Shown: piece by piece, positions 1 to 8,078 of the stretch | Numbering within the stretch: the stretch's first letter is position 1 | Layout: every line of letters starts with the position of its first letter | Assembly (NCBI GenBank): GCA_001801575.1 | Contig: MGYC01000028.1 | Span: 1-52,032, forward strand | DNA length: 52,032 nt | Direction of reading: 5' to 3' | DNA from: Gammaproteobacteria bacterium RIFCSPHIGHO2_12_FULL_41_20 | GTDB lineage: Bacteria; Pseudomonadota; Gammaproteobacteria; DSM-16500 | Position numbers and translations under genes: made by a program | The notes under the pieces: generated by a model | Told to the model about the DNA's origin: nothing | The model's database searches: none | Seen by the model: only the letters and a program-made list of their open reading frames with translations

Positions 1-2
1 AG

Positions 3-905
3 ATTGTTAGGATAGATAGACAGAGTGGGTATCAAGGGCTGTATACAGGAGGCATGAGTTATTGCCAGGCTGTGACTATTATTGAACGCAATGCCAATGG
101 CGAAATCCAAAATCTTGCTATGATTCATTACGGAGGAGGATTGAGTAGTAAGCGCTTTCAGCAGTTGATGGATGAAACTACTAGCAGATCTTTAGAGGAT
201 GGAGGTTATAGAGAACTCATTATTACCGGTGGATGTGATCAGAAGAACATTGACTCTTTGAAGCAATATTTAGCTCTTTATATTTCTGATGGGGATAATA
301 TTGATGCTTATTTTCGTAACTATCTGCAGCGTAACCCCAAATTAAGGTTGAGTTCTATTTCATATGCAGTTTCTGATGGAGAGCCAGGCTCTGCTTTGGT
401 GACTTTTGATGGATATGCGGGGACATGTTATGGAAATGCCCAAATTTTTAGTGAGTCCCGTGGCCATGATCTTGTAATTCAGGAGGAGAACTTATCACAG
501 GAAAGATCTGAATGGAGAAAAATGCAACGCCATTTTTCTGGTTCAAAGTATGCGATAGCTAAAATAATAGCGGCGATTGAAGGAGCCGCCTGTGATGATC
601 GTGTTAAAGCACAATTATATTTTCATACTCGAGAATTCATTTACAATAGTGAATTTACTCAAGAGAATAAAGAAATAATTAAACGAAAATATAAAAATAA
701 ACTAAAGGAAATACCTTTATCCACAAAAGCTGAAAACATAGTAACAGCGGTAACTTGTATCTTGGGTATTGGGTTGATAACGGCGTTGCCTTATTTATTA
801 TTTTCAAGGTATAAAAGAGGAAAAGAAATAAAAATGGCTATGACAGAATGTGGGGCAAAAAAAACGCAGAAACCAACAACACGGACTTCATTAATTTCGC
901 GATGA
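3..905 (+). CDS. 5'-truncated protein with CheD-like deamidase signature and C-terminal membrane segment
   Basis: The reading frame is open to the left edge, so the ATG at 54 is probably internal: it has no properly spaced ribosome binding site, and the residues before it belong to the motif. The visible motif is Thr (codon 45-47), Cys (codon 63-65) and His (codon 126-128). Thr lies six residues before Cys, as in the Thr/Cys/His triad of CheD chemoreceptor glutamine deamidases, and His follows 21 residues after Cys at the end of a hydrophobic strand (LAMIHYGGG). A strand ending in ITGG, followed by KNIDSLKQYL, matches the later CheD GG and helix segment. The C-terminal part is basic and carries one hydrophobic stretch (about 728-810) and an Arg/Lys-rich tail. 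No chemotaxis gene is nearby. A deamidase-type effector is possible. Function is inferred; fold assignment is tentative. Confidence 0.5.
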   Translation: MVRIDRQSGYQGLYTGGMSYCQAVTIIERNANGEIQNLAMIHYGGGLSSKRFQQLMDETTSRSLEDGGYRELIITGGCDQKNIDSLKQYLALYISDGDNIDAYFRNYLQRNPKLRLSSISYAVSDGEPGSALVTFDGYAGTCYGNAQIFSESRGHDLVIQEENLSQERSEWRKMQRHFSGSKYAIAKIIAAIEGAACDDRVKAQLYFHTREFIYNSEFTQENKEIIKRKYKNKLKEIPLSTKAENIVTAVTCILGIGLITALPYLLFSRYKRGKEIKMAMTECGAKKTQKPTTRTSLISR

Positions 906-910
906 TATGA

Positions 911-3900
911 TTATGGTATTTTTGAGAGTTTATTTAATGTTTCTTTCACTAGCATGATTCTATCGGTGATTACATGTTCTGCTAGAAAAAACCGTATGCA
1001 TTGTGGCCCCTCAAAACGAAAGCATTGTGGTTGAGTTTGCATTAAATGAATGAGGTGTAGCGGGTCGATGCTAGCTTGCTCTTGAAAAGTCATTTTGCCG
1101 TTTTTAGCGTTGACTTCCATTTTAATAATACCCAATTTCTTTGCTTGCCATTTTAATGCTGTTATGGACATGAGATTTTTTAATGGTTCGGGCATGAGTC
1201 CAAATCTATCTATCATTTCAATGCAAATATCATCTAACTCTGCTTGGTTTTTTGTGTGTGCAATGCGTTTATAAAATTGCAAACGTAAATGGACATCTGC
1301 TAAATAATTTTCTGGAATGAGCGCGGTGATTTGTAGATTAATCTCTGGTCCTGTTAAGAGGGGCTTATCAAGGTCAGGTTGCTTTCCTGACTTTAATGCA
1401 TCAACGGCTTGTGATAGTAAGTCCATATACAAGCTAAAGCCAATTTCATGCATGTTGCCACTTTGTTCTTCACCTAATAATTCTCCAGCGCCACGAATCT
1501 CTAAATCATGCGTTGCCAAAGTGAAACCAATGCCTAATTGTTCTAGAGAAGCGATGGCCTCTAAACGTTTTGCAGCTTCATCAGTAATGGTTTTTCGTGA
1601 GGGGATTAGTAGATAAGCATACGCTTGGTGATGTGAGCGCCCAACACGGCCACGCAATTGATGTAATTGTGCTACGCCAAACTTATCAGCACGATGAATA
1701 ATCATTGTGTTGGCGGTGGGAATATCAATGCCGCTTTCTATAATGGTGGTACATACTAAAACATTAGTACGGCGATGATAAAAATCTGCCATAACTTGTT
1801 CTAATTCGTGCTCGCGCATTTGCCCATGGCCAATGCCAATACGTGCTTCAGGAACAAGCTTAGCAAGATCTTGCGCTTTGCGTTGTATAGAGGCGACATC
1901 ATTATGTAAAAAATAAACTTGTCCGCCGCGTAAAATTTCCCGACGAATTGCTTCTTGAATAATATAGTCATCGTATTCATGTATAAAAGTTTTGACAGAT
2001 AGGCGTTTTGCCGGAGGAGTGGCAATGATAGATAGGTCGCGCATACCAGAAAATGCCATGTTTAATGTGCGTGGAATAGGCGTGGCAGTGAGATTTAATA
2101 TATCAACAGTCGTACGTAGTGTTTTTAAGTGCTCTTTTTGGCGCACGCCGAAGCGATGTTCTTCGTCTACAATAACTAAGCCAAGTGACTTAAATTTTAC
2201 GCTATCTTGTAATAATTTGTGTGTGCCAATAATAATATCAACTTTACCTTCTTGTAAGCGGTCAAGAATAGTCCTTTGTGTTTTGGCAGTACGAAAGCGC
2301 GAAATAGTATCGATTTGTACTGGCCAATCTGCAAAGCGGTCTTGAAAGGTTTGATAGTGCTGTTGTGCAAGCAAGGTGGTGGGAACCAATACCGCTACTT
2401 GTTTGCCACTTTGTACAGCTAAGAAGGCAGCACGCATGGCTACTTCGGTTTTACCAAAGCCCACATCGCCGCAGATTAATCTATCCATGGGTTTTTCAGA
2501 TGTCATATCCGCTATAATATGTTCAATAGCCTGCGCTTGATCGGGTGTTTCTTCAAAAGGGAAGGCGGCACAAAAATTAGAAAAATCTTGATTGGGTGTA
2601 TTAAAAGCCACGCCGACATGCAACATGCGCTTTGAATAAATATCAAGTAATTCCGCGGCGACATCACGTACTTGTTCCGCGGCTTTGCGCTTTGCTTTTT
2701 GCCATTGTTCAGTTCCGAGTTTGTGTAAAGGTGCATTTTCAGGATCACTGCCGGTATAACGGCTAATAAGATCTAATGAGGAAACAGGGACATAAAGTTT
2801 GTCATGATTCGCATATTCCAAACAGAGGAATTCCGTGAGTTGGCTGTCAAACTCTAATGTTTGTAAGCCCTGGTAGCGTCCTACACCATGATCAATATGC
2901 ACAACAGGATCACCCACTTGTAACTCTGTTAGATTGCGGATGATAACATTAGGGTCTTGTGTGGTGGTTTTACGGAAACGCCGTTGCATAACACGTTTGC
3001 CATATAAACTAGCTTCAGTAATGATGGCAAAACTGGTTTGTTGTTGGGGATCGTTAAATAAAAACCCTTCTTCTAAGGGAGCAATGATTATGCCATAGCG
3101 GGTATGATCTGTTAAAAATTCTTGCCAAGAGGTATAGAGCTTAGGTTGTATACCGATGTTGGTTAGTAATGGCAAGAGCACTTCGCGTCGCCCTGCACTT
3201 TCTACACACAATAAAAGTCTACCTGGGTAATGCATTACCCATTGCTGTAACAGCGCGAGTGGTTGCGAGGATGTATGTTCGACATGGAGGATGGGCGCAG
3301 GAAGAAAGGGGAAGGTATGTATGTTGTCGATAGCGTCATTAGCGCTAACCTGTACACAAGGATATATTGAGCAGGCATGTTGGATATCTTTGGGTGCAAG
3401 AAATAGTTCTGCAGGTGGCAATAAGGGCCTGGTTTTGTCGTGACGCTGCTGTTCATAACGGGCATGAATTTCTTGCCACACGGTATTTGTTTTCTCTGAG
3501 ATATTATCTAAAGAGATAATGAGTGTATTGGTTGGTAGATAATCAAATAGCGAGGCGGTTTTTTCAAAAAACAAGGGTAAATAATATTCAATGCCCGGGG
3601 GACAAATGCCGTCACTGATATCTTGATATGTTGGGCAATTTAATGGGTTACCGCTAAAGCGTTGTCGCCACGCTTGACGAAAATATTCCATTGCTTCTTC
3701 AGTACGAGGAAACTCTTTGGCAGGTAATAAATGAATTTTATCTACTTTATCTAAAGAACGTTGTGTTTCTGGCGAAAAAGTCCGGATAGAGTCTACTTCG
3801 TCATCTAATAAGTCAATGCGGAATGGGATGTGGCTCCCCATGGGAAATAAATCAAGAATAGCGCCACGTACAGCAAACTCACCGTGTTCGCGAACTTGTG

Positions 3901-4360
3901 TGACACAATAATACCCTGCATTTTCTAACTGTTGGCGAGTAGCGGTGATGGTAATTTTGTCACCCGTTTTTAGTAATAAGACCTGGGCTAAGAAATCACA
4001 GGGTGGCAAGCGCTGCATCAGCGTATTGATTGTGGTGATGATTAGGCCTCGCTGTAAAGTGGGAATTTTATGCAGAGTCGCAAGTCTTGCAGAAATAATA
4101 TCTTGATGTGGAGAGAAATGATCATAGGGTAGGGTTTCCCAGTCAGGGAAATGTAATAAGGGTAGCGACTTCTCTTGATTAAAAAACTGCAATTCTTCAG
4201 TTAAACGTGTCGCCGTTAACATATCAGGCGCAATCACCAGAGCTTGTTTTGTGTACAGGCCTAAGACTAAGCTCAGACTGGCGCCAGGTGAATGACGCCA
4301 TTGGATAACTTCGCCTAAATCTTGCGGAAGCGGTGGTTGTGGAAAATATACTAATGTCAT
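911..4360 (-). CDS. mfd: Transcription-repair coupling factor Mfd
   Basis: Mfd is the ATP-dependent translocase that pushes stalled RNA polymerase off DNA lesions and recruits UvrA. At 1149 residues it has the full family length. In order it shows the UvrB-like N-terminal module (FPDWETLPYD at 71-80; REHGEFAVRGAILD near 157-170), the RNA-polymerase-interacting domain (VVHIDHGVGRYQG, about 485-497), helicase motif I (GDVGFGKTE, 631-639), the DEEH box (732-735) and the TRG region with QLRGRVGRS. The ATG at 4360 lies right at the conserved N-terminus. It is convergent with the upstream gene (5 bp between stops) and divergent from the SMR operon, so it is probably transcribed alone. uvrB, its functional partner in nucleotide excision repair, lies about 7 kb away. 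Confidence 0.98.
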   Translation of the reverse strand: MTLVYFPQPPLPQDLGEVIQWRHSPGASLSLVLGLYTKQALVIAPDMLTATRLTEELQFFNQEKSLPLLHFPDWETLPYDHFSPHQDIISARLATLHKIPTLQRGLIITTINTLMQRLPPCDFLAQVLLLKTGDKITITATRQQLENAGYYCVTQVREHGEFAVRGAILDLFPMGSHIPFRIDLLDDEVDSIRTFSPETQRSLDKVDKIHLLPAKEFPRTEEAMEYFRQAWRQRFSGNPLNCPTYQDISDGICPPGIEYYLPLFFEKTASLFDYLPTNTLIISLDNISEKTNTVWQEIHARYEQQRHDKTRPLLPPAELFLAPKDIQHACSIYPCVQVSANDAIDNIHTFPFLPAPILHVEHTSSQPLALLQQWVMHYPGRLLLCVESAGRREVLLPLLTNIGIQPKLYTSWQEFLTDHTRYGIIIAPLEEGFLFNDPQQQTSFAIITEASLYGKRVMQRRFRKTTTQDPNVIIRNLTELQVGDPVVHIDHGVGRYQGLQTLEFDSQLTEFLCLEYANHDKLYVPVSSLDLISRYTGSDPENAPLHKLGTEQWQKAKRKAAEQVRDVAAELLDIYSKRMLHVGVAFNTPNQDFSNFCAAFPFEETPDQAQAIEHIIADMTSEKPMDRLICGDVGFGKTEVAMRAAFLAVQSGKQVAVLVPTTLLAQQHYQTFQDRFADWPVQIDTISRFRTAKTQRTILDRLQEGKVDIIIGTHKLLQDSVKFKSLGLVIVDEEHRFGVRQKEHLKTLRTTVDILNLTATPIPRTLNMAFSGMRDLSIIATPPAKRLSVKTFIHEYDDYIIQEAIRREILRGGQVYFLHNDVASIQRKAQDLAKLVPEARIGIGHGQMREHELEQVMADFYHRRTNVLVCTTIIESGIDIPTANTMIIHRADKFGVAQLHQLRGRVGRSHHQAYAYLLIPSRKTITDEAAKRLEAIASLEQLGIGFTLATHDLEIRGAGELLGEEQSGNMHEIGFSLYMDLLSQAVDALKSGKQPDLDKPLLTGPEINLQITALIPENYLADVHLRLQFYKRIAHTKNQAELDDICIEMIDRFGLMPEPLKNLMSITALKWQAKKLGIIKMEVNAKNGKMTFQEQASIDPLHLIHLMQTQPQCFRFEGPQCIRFFLAEHVITDRIMLVKETLNKLSKIP

Positions 4361-4382
4361 GTGTGTTTAGATTTAATTTTTT

Positions 4383-4410
4383 TTGATTGTAGCATAGTAT
4401 ATGATAAAAT
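4383..4410 (+). promoter_or_regulatory. Possible sigma-70 promoter of the SMR operon
   Basis: TTGATT (4383-4388) and TAAAAT (4405-4410) are separated by 16 bp in the short gap between mfd and the first SMR gene. Transcription would begin near 4417, which favours translation from the ATG at 4434 over the one at 4422. Consensus match only. Confidence 0.3.
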
Positions 4411-4433
4411 GTTAATCAACTATGTTAATCAAT

Positions 4434-4757
4434 ATGAGTAAACTACTAACGGTGCTTTATCTTTTATTTGCAATTGTATTTGAAGTTGCTGGAACAACGG
4501 AAATGAAGTTTTCCGAGGGCTTTACTCATCTGCAACCTTCCTTATTCATTTTTGTTTTTTATGTCATTTCATTTGTTTTTTTAGCGTTAACACTAAAACG
4601 TGTTAATGTAAGTTATGCCTATGCAATTTGGTCTGGTGTGGGGACATTATTGATTGCTTTTATTGGCCTAGTGTTTTTTGATGAGTCGATGAATCTTATC
4701 AAGATGGCTTCTTTAGGATTGATTGTTATTGGGGTGATTGGGCTAAAGCAGGAGTAG
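4434..4757 (+). CDS. SMR-family multidrug efflux subunit, EmrE-like, glutamate-containing
   Basis: This is a four-helix proton-coupled small multidrug resistance transporter of the inner membrane. The sequence is close to EmrE: FEVAGTTEMKFSEGF carries the essential helix-1 glutamate (residue 17 from this start), and AYAIWSGVGT contains the conserved Tyr/Trp of helix 3. At 107 residues it has the standard length. An in-frame ATG at 4422 would add four residues; the chosen start aligns better with EmrE. It is followed six bases later by a second SMR gene, so the pair probably forms a heterodimer. The substrate is unknown: quaternary cations, polyamines or guanidinium are all known in this family. 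No guanidine riboswitch is visible in the short leader. Confidence 0.9.
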   Translation: MSKLLTVLYLLFAIVFEVAGTTEMKFSEGFTHLQPSLFIFVFYVISFVFLALTLKRVNVSYAYAIWSGVGTLLIAFIGLVFFDESMNLIKMASLGLIVIGVIGLKQE

Positions 4758-4763
4758 GGGATA

Positions 4764-5099
4764 ATGGTAAATGGCTGGGTATCTTTAAGTATAGCCATTG
4801 TATTCGGTGTGTTTGGTACCATTTTTTTAAAGCTCTCGGATGGCTTGAAGAAATGGCGACCAGTGTTTTTTCTTATTATTTCTTACGGAATCTGTTTTTC
4901 TGCAATGACGTTAGCATTACGTAGCTTAGATCTAAGTGTAGCGTATGCTGTATGGTCCGGGCTGGGAACGCTGTTCGTGGCGATTATTAGTTTTTTTCTA
5001 TTTAAAGAACCATTTTCTCTGCATAAGATTATTTTTTTATTATTAATCGTACTAGGAGTTATTGGGATACATTTGAGTGATGTCATCGATTTGTTTTAA
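4764..5099 (+). CDS. SMR-family subunit lacking the helix-1 glutamate
   Basis: This is a second small multidrug resistance protein of 111 residues with four hydrophobic helices. The helix-3 signature AYAVWSGLGT is intact, but the position of the essential glutamate is glycine (AIVFGVFGTIFLK, residue 15), where the partner gene has AIVFEVAGTTEMK. In paired SMR systems one subunit may be dispensable for substrate and proton binding, so this protein is likely to work only as a heterodimer with the product of 4434-4757. It starts six bases after its partner with a short purine-rich leader, and its 3' end overlaps the start of the glycerophosphodiesterase gene, suggesting one transcript. Confidence 0.88.
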   Translation: MVNGWVSLSIAIVFGVFGTIFLKLSDGLKKWRPVFFLIISYGICFSAMTLALRSLDLSVAYAVWSGLGTLFVAIISFFLFKEPFSLHKIIFLLLIVLGVIGIHLSDVIDLF

Positions 5100-5823
5100 T
5101 CCACCTATTATTGCACATCGTGGCGGTGCTGGCTGCGCACCTGAAAATACCCTGGCTGCTTTTGCTAATGCCAAAACCTGTGGGGTGACATGGGTAGAGT
5201 TTGATGTGCAAATAACAGCAGACAAGCAGGTGGTGGTATTTCATGATGAAACATTAGATCGAACGAGTAACGGTACGGGGAAGTTAGTCGATTATTCTTA
5301 TACAGACTTACTTACTTTAGATGTTGGTTCCTGGTTTAGTTCAGAGTTTAATAATGAACGTATCCCATTATTTAGGGAGGTTATGCAATTTCTTGCCAAA
5401 GAAAATATGGCAGCTAATATAGAGTTAAAGCCACAACGAGGACAAGAAGAAGCGCTGATTATTGAAGTAATAAAAGAATTACAACAAGTCGCACTTGTGC
5501 AATCTAGAATGCTATTCTCCAGTTTTTCTATTCCAGCTTTGCAGTGTTTGCGACATTATGCTCCCCAATATTGGCTTGGATTATTAATGGATAAATGGCT
5601 AGATAATTGGTATGAATTATGCCAAACATTACAGTGTGTTTCTATACACGTTAATCACCAGTTGTTGGATCTGTACAGGGTGCAAAGTATTAAAGAAAGA
5701 GAGAAGATGGTTTTATGTTATACTGTGAATTCCTTACAACGTGCTGAGGAGTTATTGGCGTGGGGAATAGACGCAATTTTTAGTGATTATCCGGAATTGG
5801 CTCAAAAGATTTTAAGGAAATAA
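5080..5823 (+). CDS. ugpQ: Glycerophosphodiester phosphodiesterase UgpQ
   Basis: The enzyme hydrolyses glycerophosphodiesters from phospholipid breakdown to glycerol-3-phosphate and an alcohol. GDPD motifs are clear: AHRGGAGCAPENTLAAF near the N-terminus (catalytic His, and Glu/Asn of the metal site), EFDVQITADKQVVVFHD with the second catalytic His, and NIELKP. There is no signal peptide, so it is cytoplasmic like UgpQ rather than periplasmic like GlpQ. About 247 residues is normal for UgpQ. A GTG at 5077 directly precedes the ATG; either could be used. It overlaps the SMR gene by 20 bp and is followed after one base by cvpA, so it is part of one operon. Confidence 0.93.
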   Translation: MSSICFNPPIIAHRGGAGCAPENTLAAFANAKTCGVTWVEFDVQITADKQVVVFHDETLDRTSNGTGKLVDYSYTDLLTLDVGSWFSSEFNNERIPLFREVMQFLAKENMAANIELKPQRGQEEALIIEVIKELQQVALVQSRMLFSSFSIPALQCLRHYAPQYWLGLLMDKWLDNWYELCQTLQCVSIHVNHQLLDLYRVQSIKEREKMVLCYTVNSLQRAEELLAWGIDAIFSDYPELAQKILRK

Positions 5824-5824
5824 T

Positions 5825-6457
5825 ATGGCTATATTGAATTGGGTTGATTATCTTGTTTTAAGTATATTTCTGGGGTCTGTGTTTGTAGGGTTAAGGCGTG
5901 GTTTAGTCAAGGAGGTTGTTTCTCTAGCTGCTTTAGTGATTGCGGTCATTGTTGCTATTTTATTTGCTAACCCTTTAGCCAATTTATTCACTGCTTCACA
6001 ACCTGTGCAAAGTGTTATTAATAGCACCTCGAGTAGTCTCGGCATTGATTCTGCTCATCCTGTTTCATATGTCGCTTTAGGATTGAGTTATATTATTTTA
6101 TTTGTTGCGACGTTAATTGTTGGAGGTATTGTTGGTTCCTCTATTAGTTACGCGGTGGAAGCAACCGGTATTGGTATTGCGAACCGAGTGTTTGGTGGTG
6201 CGTTTGGTATAGTGCGTGGATTTATTATTACGGTTGTTGTCATGTTTTTAATTGAGCTTACGCCATTAGCCGAACAGTCTGTATGGACACAATCTCAGTT
6301 TGTGAACTCGTTTCAACCTAGCGTTAGTTGGCTAGCAGGTTTGGTGTCACCAAGTCTAGCTAACTTGAAAGAAAAGATTGGAGAAACACTGAAAAATGTG
6401 AATTCGAAAGCAGGTGATGCAGCAGGGATTGCGTCTAGTATTTATCCCGGACAGTAG
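5825..6457 (+). CDS. cvpA: CvpA family inner-membrane protein
   Basis: CvpA proteins are multi-helix membrane proteins linked to colicin V production, envelope homeostasis and, in several bacteria, bile tolerance. The N-terminal NWVDYLVLSIFLGSVFVGLRRG is the family signature, and four hydrophobic segments follow, with the conserved IGIANRVFGGAFGIVRG stretch around residues 117-133. The 210-residue length includes a soluble C-terminal tail. An AAGGAA site precedes the ATG, one base after the ugpQ stop. In many gammaproteobacteria cvpA lies next to purF; here it does not. A hairpin follows the stop. Confidence 0.92.
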   Translation: MAILNWVDYLVLSIFLGSVFVGLRRGLVKEVVSLAALVIAVIVAILFANPLANLFTASQPVQSVINSTSSSLGIDSAHPVSYVALGLSYIILFVATLIVGGIVGSSISYAVEATGIGIANRVFGGAFGIVRGFIITVVVMFLIELTPLAEQSVWTQSQFVNSFQPSVSWLAGLVSPSLANLKEKIGETLKNVNSKAGDAAGIASSIYPGQ

Positions 6458-6460
6458 AGT

Positions 6461-6505
6461 AGACTTCTTGCACTAAAGCAAAATACTTGGTTATGCAAGA
6501 AGTCT
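6461..6505. terminator. Inverted repeat after cvpA, probable transcription terminator
   Basis: AGACTTCTTGCA (6461-6472) and its exact complement TGCAAGAAGTCT (6494-6505) form a 12-bp perfect stem with a 21-base loop, four bases after the cvpA stop. No strong U-tract follows, so termination efficiency is uncertain. Confidence 0.45.
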
Positions 6506-6507
6506 AA

Positions 6508-6591
6508 TGTTACATCAGGAGTTCCCGCTAACACTGTCATCCTGAGCGTTAGCGAAGGATGACAGTGTTAGCGGGAACTCCTGATGTAACA
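6508..6591. repeat. Perfect 84-bp palindromic element between convergent cvpA and prpD
   Basis: Two exactly complementary 35-base arms (6508-6542 and 6557-6591) enclose the 14-base loop TGAGCGTTAGCGAA. The arm contains CAGGAGTTCCCGCT, close to CAGGAGTTCTCGCT in the palindrome at 29234-29291. The arm-loop stretch TGTCATCCTGAGCGTTAGCG recurs with one change, on the other strand, in the element at 40852-40946. It therefore belongs to a dispersed repeat family and could also act as a bidirectional terminator between cvpA and prpD. Confidence 0.9.
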
Positions 6592-6596
6592 GCCCA

Positions 6597-8045
6597 TTAA
6601 TCCGAAAATGCTGCTAAGAACTCGCTTACTGATACTTTTTCTAAGTGCTGTCTATGTGCAAATAATGCGGTTAATTGTGCTGTTTTTTCAGCAGAAAAAT
6701 GCGTAGCAAGATTTGTTTTAAATTTTTGCAATAATAACGGTATGCCAGCTTCACGGCGACGGCGATGGCCAATGGGATAGTCGATACGTACAGTTGCTGT
6801 TTTACTACCATCACGAAAATAGATTTGTATACTGTTTGCAATAGAGCGTTTGTCTGGATCGAGGTAGTCCTTGGAAAATTGTTTGTCTTCTTGTACTAGC
6901 ATTTTTTTACGTAGTGCATCAATACGCGGGTCTTTTGCTACGGCATCACTGTAATGATCAGCTTTGAGATCACCATAGATTAAGCCTATCGCGGTCATAT
7001 ACTGTAGACAGTGATCACGGTCTGCTACATTGTAAAGTGGTCCAGTTTTGCTAATGATACGGATAGCGGACTCATGTGTGGTTAAGACAATTTTTTCAAT
7101 TTGATCGAGTTTATCTTTGATAGTAGGATGTAATTGTACTGCACATTCTACCGCGGTTTGTGCATGGAATTCCGCAGGAAAAGAAATTTTAAATAAAATA
7201 TTTTCCATTACGTAGGTATCAAGTGTTCTGGCAAATTTAAAGGGTTGACCACGAAAGCACACATCATAAAAACCCCATTTTTTTGCGGTTAAAGCGCTGG
7301 GATAACCCATTTCGCCACGTAATGTCATGAGTGCTAACCAAACTGCGCGGCTGGTAGCATCACCGGCTGCCCAGGATTTACGCGATCCAGTGTTAGGCGC
7401 GTGACGGTAAGTACGTAAGTAACCACCATCTAACCAAGCTTGCGAAATGGCATTGATAATCATGTCGCGGTTACCACCTAACAATTGTGTAGCAACTGCA
7501 ATGGAAGCAACTTTCACTAAAATAACATGGTCGAAACCAACACGATTAAAGCTGTTTTCTAAAGCAAGCACACCTTGTATTTCATAGGCTTTAATCATGG
7601 CAGTCAGAATATCGCGCATTAATAGCGGGGCTTTATCTGCAGCAAGCAGTTTACGATTTTGATAATCGGCAGTAGCTAAAATTGCACCTAAATTATCCGA
7701 AGGATGTCCCCATTCAGCTGCTAGCCAAGTATCATTAAAATCCAGCCAGCGTACTAATGTGCCAATATTGAAAGCAGCCTGTACTGGGTCTAGCTTAAAC
7801 GTAGTGCCAGGGATAGGTGTGCCATGGGTAACCGTGATTTCCGGAACGGAGGGGCCTAAGACTTTTTTACAGTCTGGGTAACGTAAAGCCAAGGTTGCAC
7901 ACCCTAACGCATCCATTAAGCAATAATAAGCGGTATCATAAGCTAGTTCGCTGTTGATTTTATGGTTAACGACGTAATCCGCAAGAGTAGTAAGTTCAGA
8001 GTCGTATTGGGGGCGTGTGTTTATGTCGGCATGATCAGTTATCAT
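6597..8045 (-). CDS. prpD: 2-methylcitrate dehydratase PrpD
   Basis: PrpD (MmgE/PrpD family) dehydrates 2-methylcitrate to 2-methyl-cis-aconitate in the methylcitrate cycle, which disposes of propionyl-CoA. Recognisable stretches are [22 protein letters not shown], split here as [10 protein letters not shown] and [10 protein letters not shown], then [20 protein letters not shown] and [16 protein letters not shown]. From the ATG at 8045 the protein has 482 residues, the usual size. This start is preceded by GGAGGAG at good spacing; an in-frame ATG at 8066 would add seven residues but has no such site. It is the last gene of prpB-prpC-prpD. No acnD/prpF pair is present, consistent with the PrpD-type variant of the pathway. 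Confidence 0.95.
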   Translation of the reverse strand: MITDHADINTRPQYDSELTTLADYVVNHKINSELAYDTAYYCLMDALGCATLALRYPDCKKVLGPSVPEITVTHGTPIPGTTFKLDPVQAAFNIGTLVRWLDFNDTWLAAEWGHPSDNLGAILATADYQNRKLLAADKAPLLMRDILTAMIKAYEIQGVLALENSFNRVGFDHVILVKVASIAVATQLLGGNRDMIINAISQAWLDGGYLRTYRHAPNTGSRKSWAAGDATSRAVWLALMTLRGEMGYPSALTAKKWGFYDVCFRGQPFKFARTLDTYVMENILFKISFPAEFHAQTAVECAVQLHPTIKDKLDQIEKIVLTTHESAIRIISKTGPLYNVADRDHCLQYMTAIGLIYGDLKADHYSDAVAKDPRIDALRKKMLVQEDKQFSKDYLDPDKRSIANSIQIYFRDGSKTATVRIDYPIGHRRRREAGIPLLLQKFKTNLATHFSAEKTAQLTALFAHRQHLEKVSVSEFLAAFSD

Positions 8046-8078
8046 ACTATATTTTCTCCTCCACAATGACTGCTATTT

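Noticed and set aside
1992-2345. 117-residue open frame antisense to mfd
   Set aside because: Complete overlap with the conserved helicase region of mfd and no recognisable protein motif.
4361-4433. Guanidine riboswitch in front of the SMR genes
   Set aside because: The leader is too short and lacks the ACGR loops of guanidine-II RNAs or the ykkC consensus.
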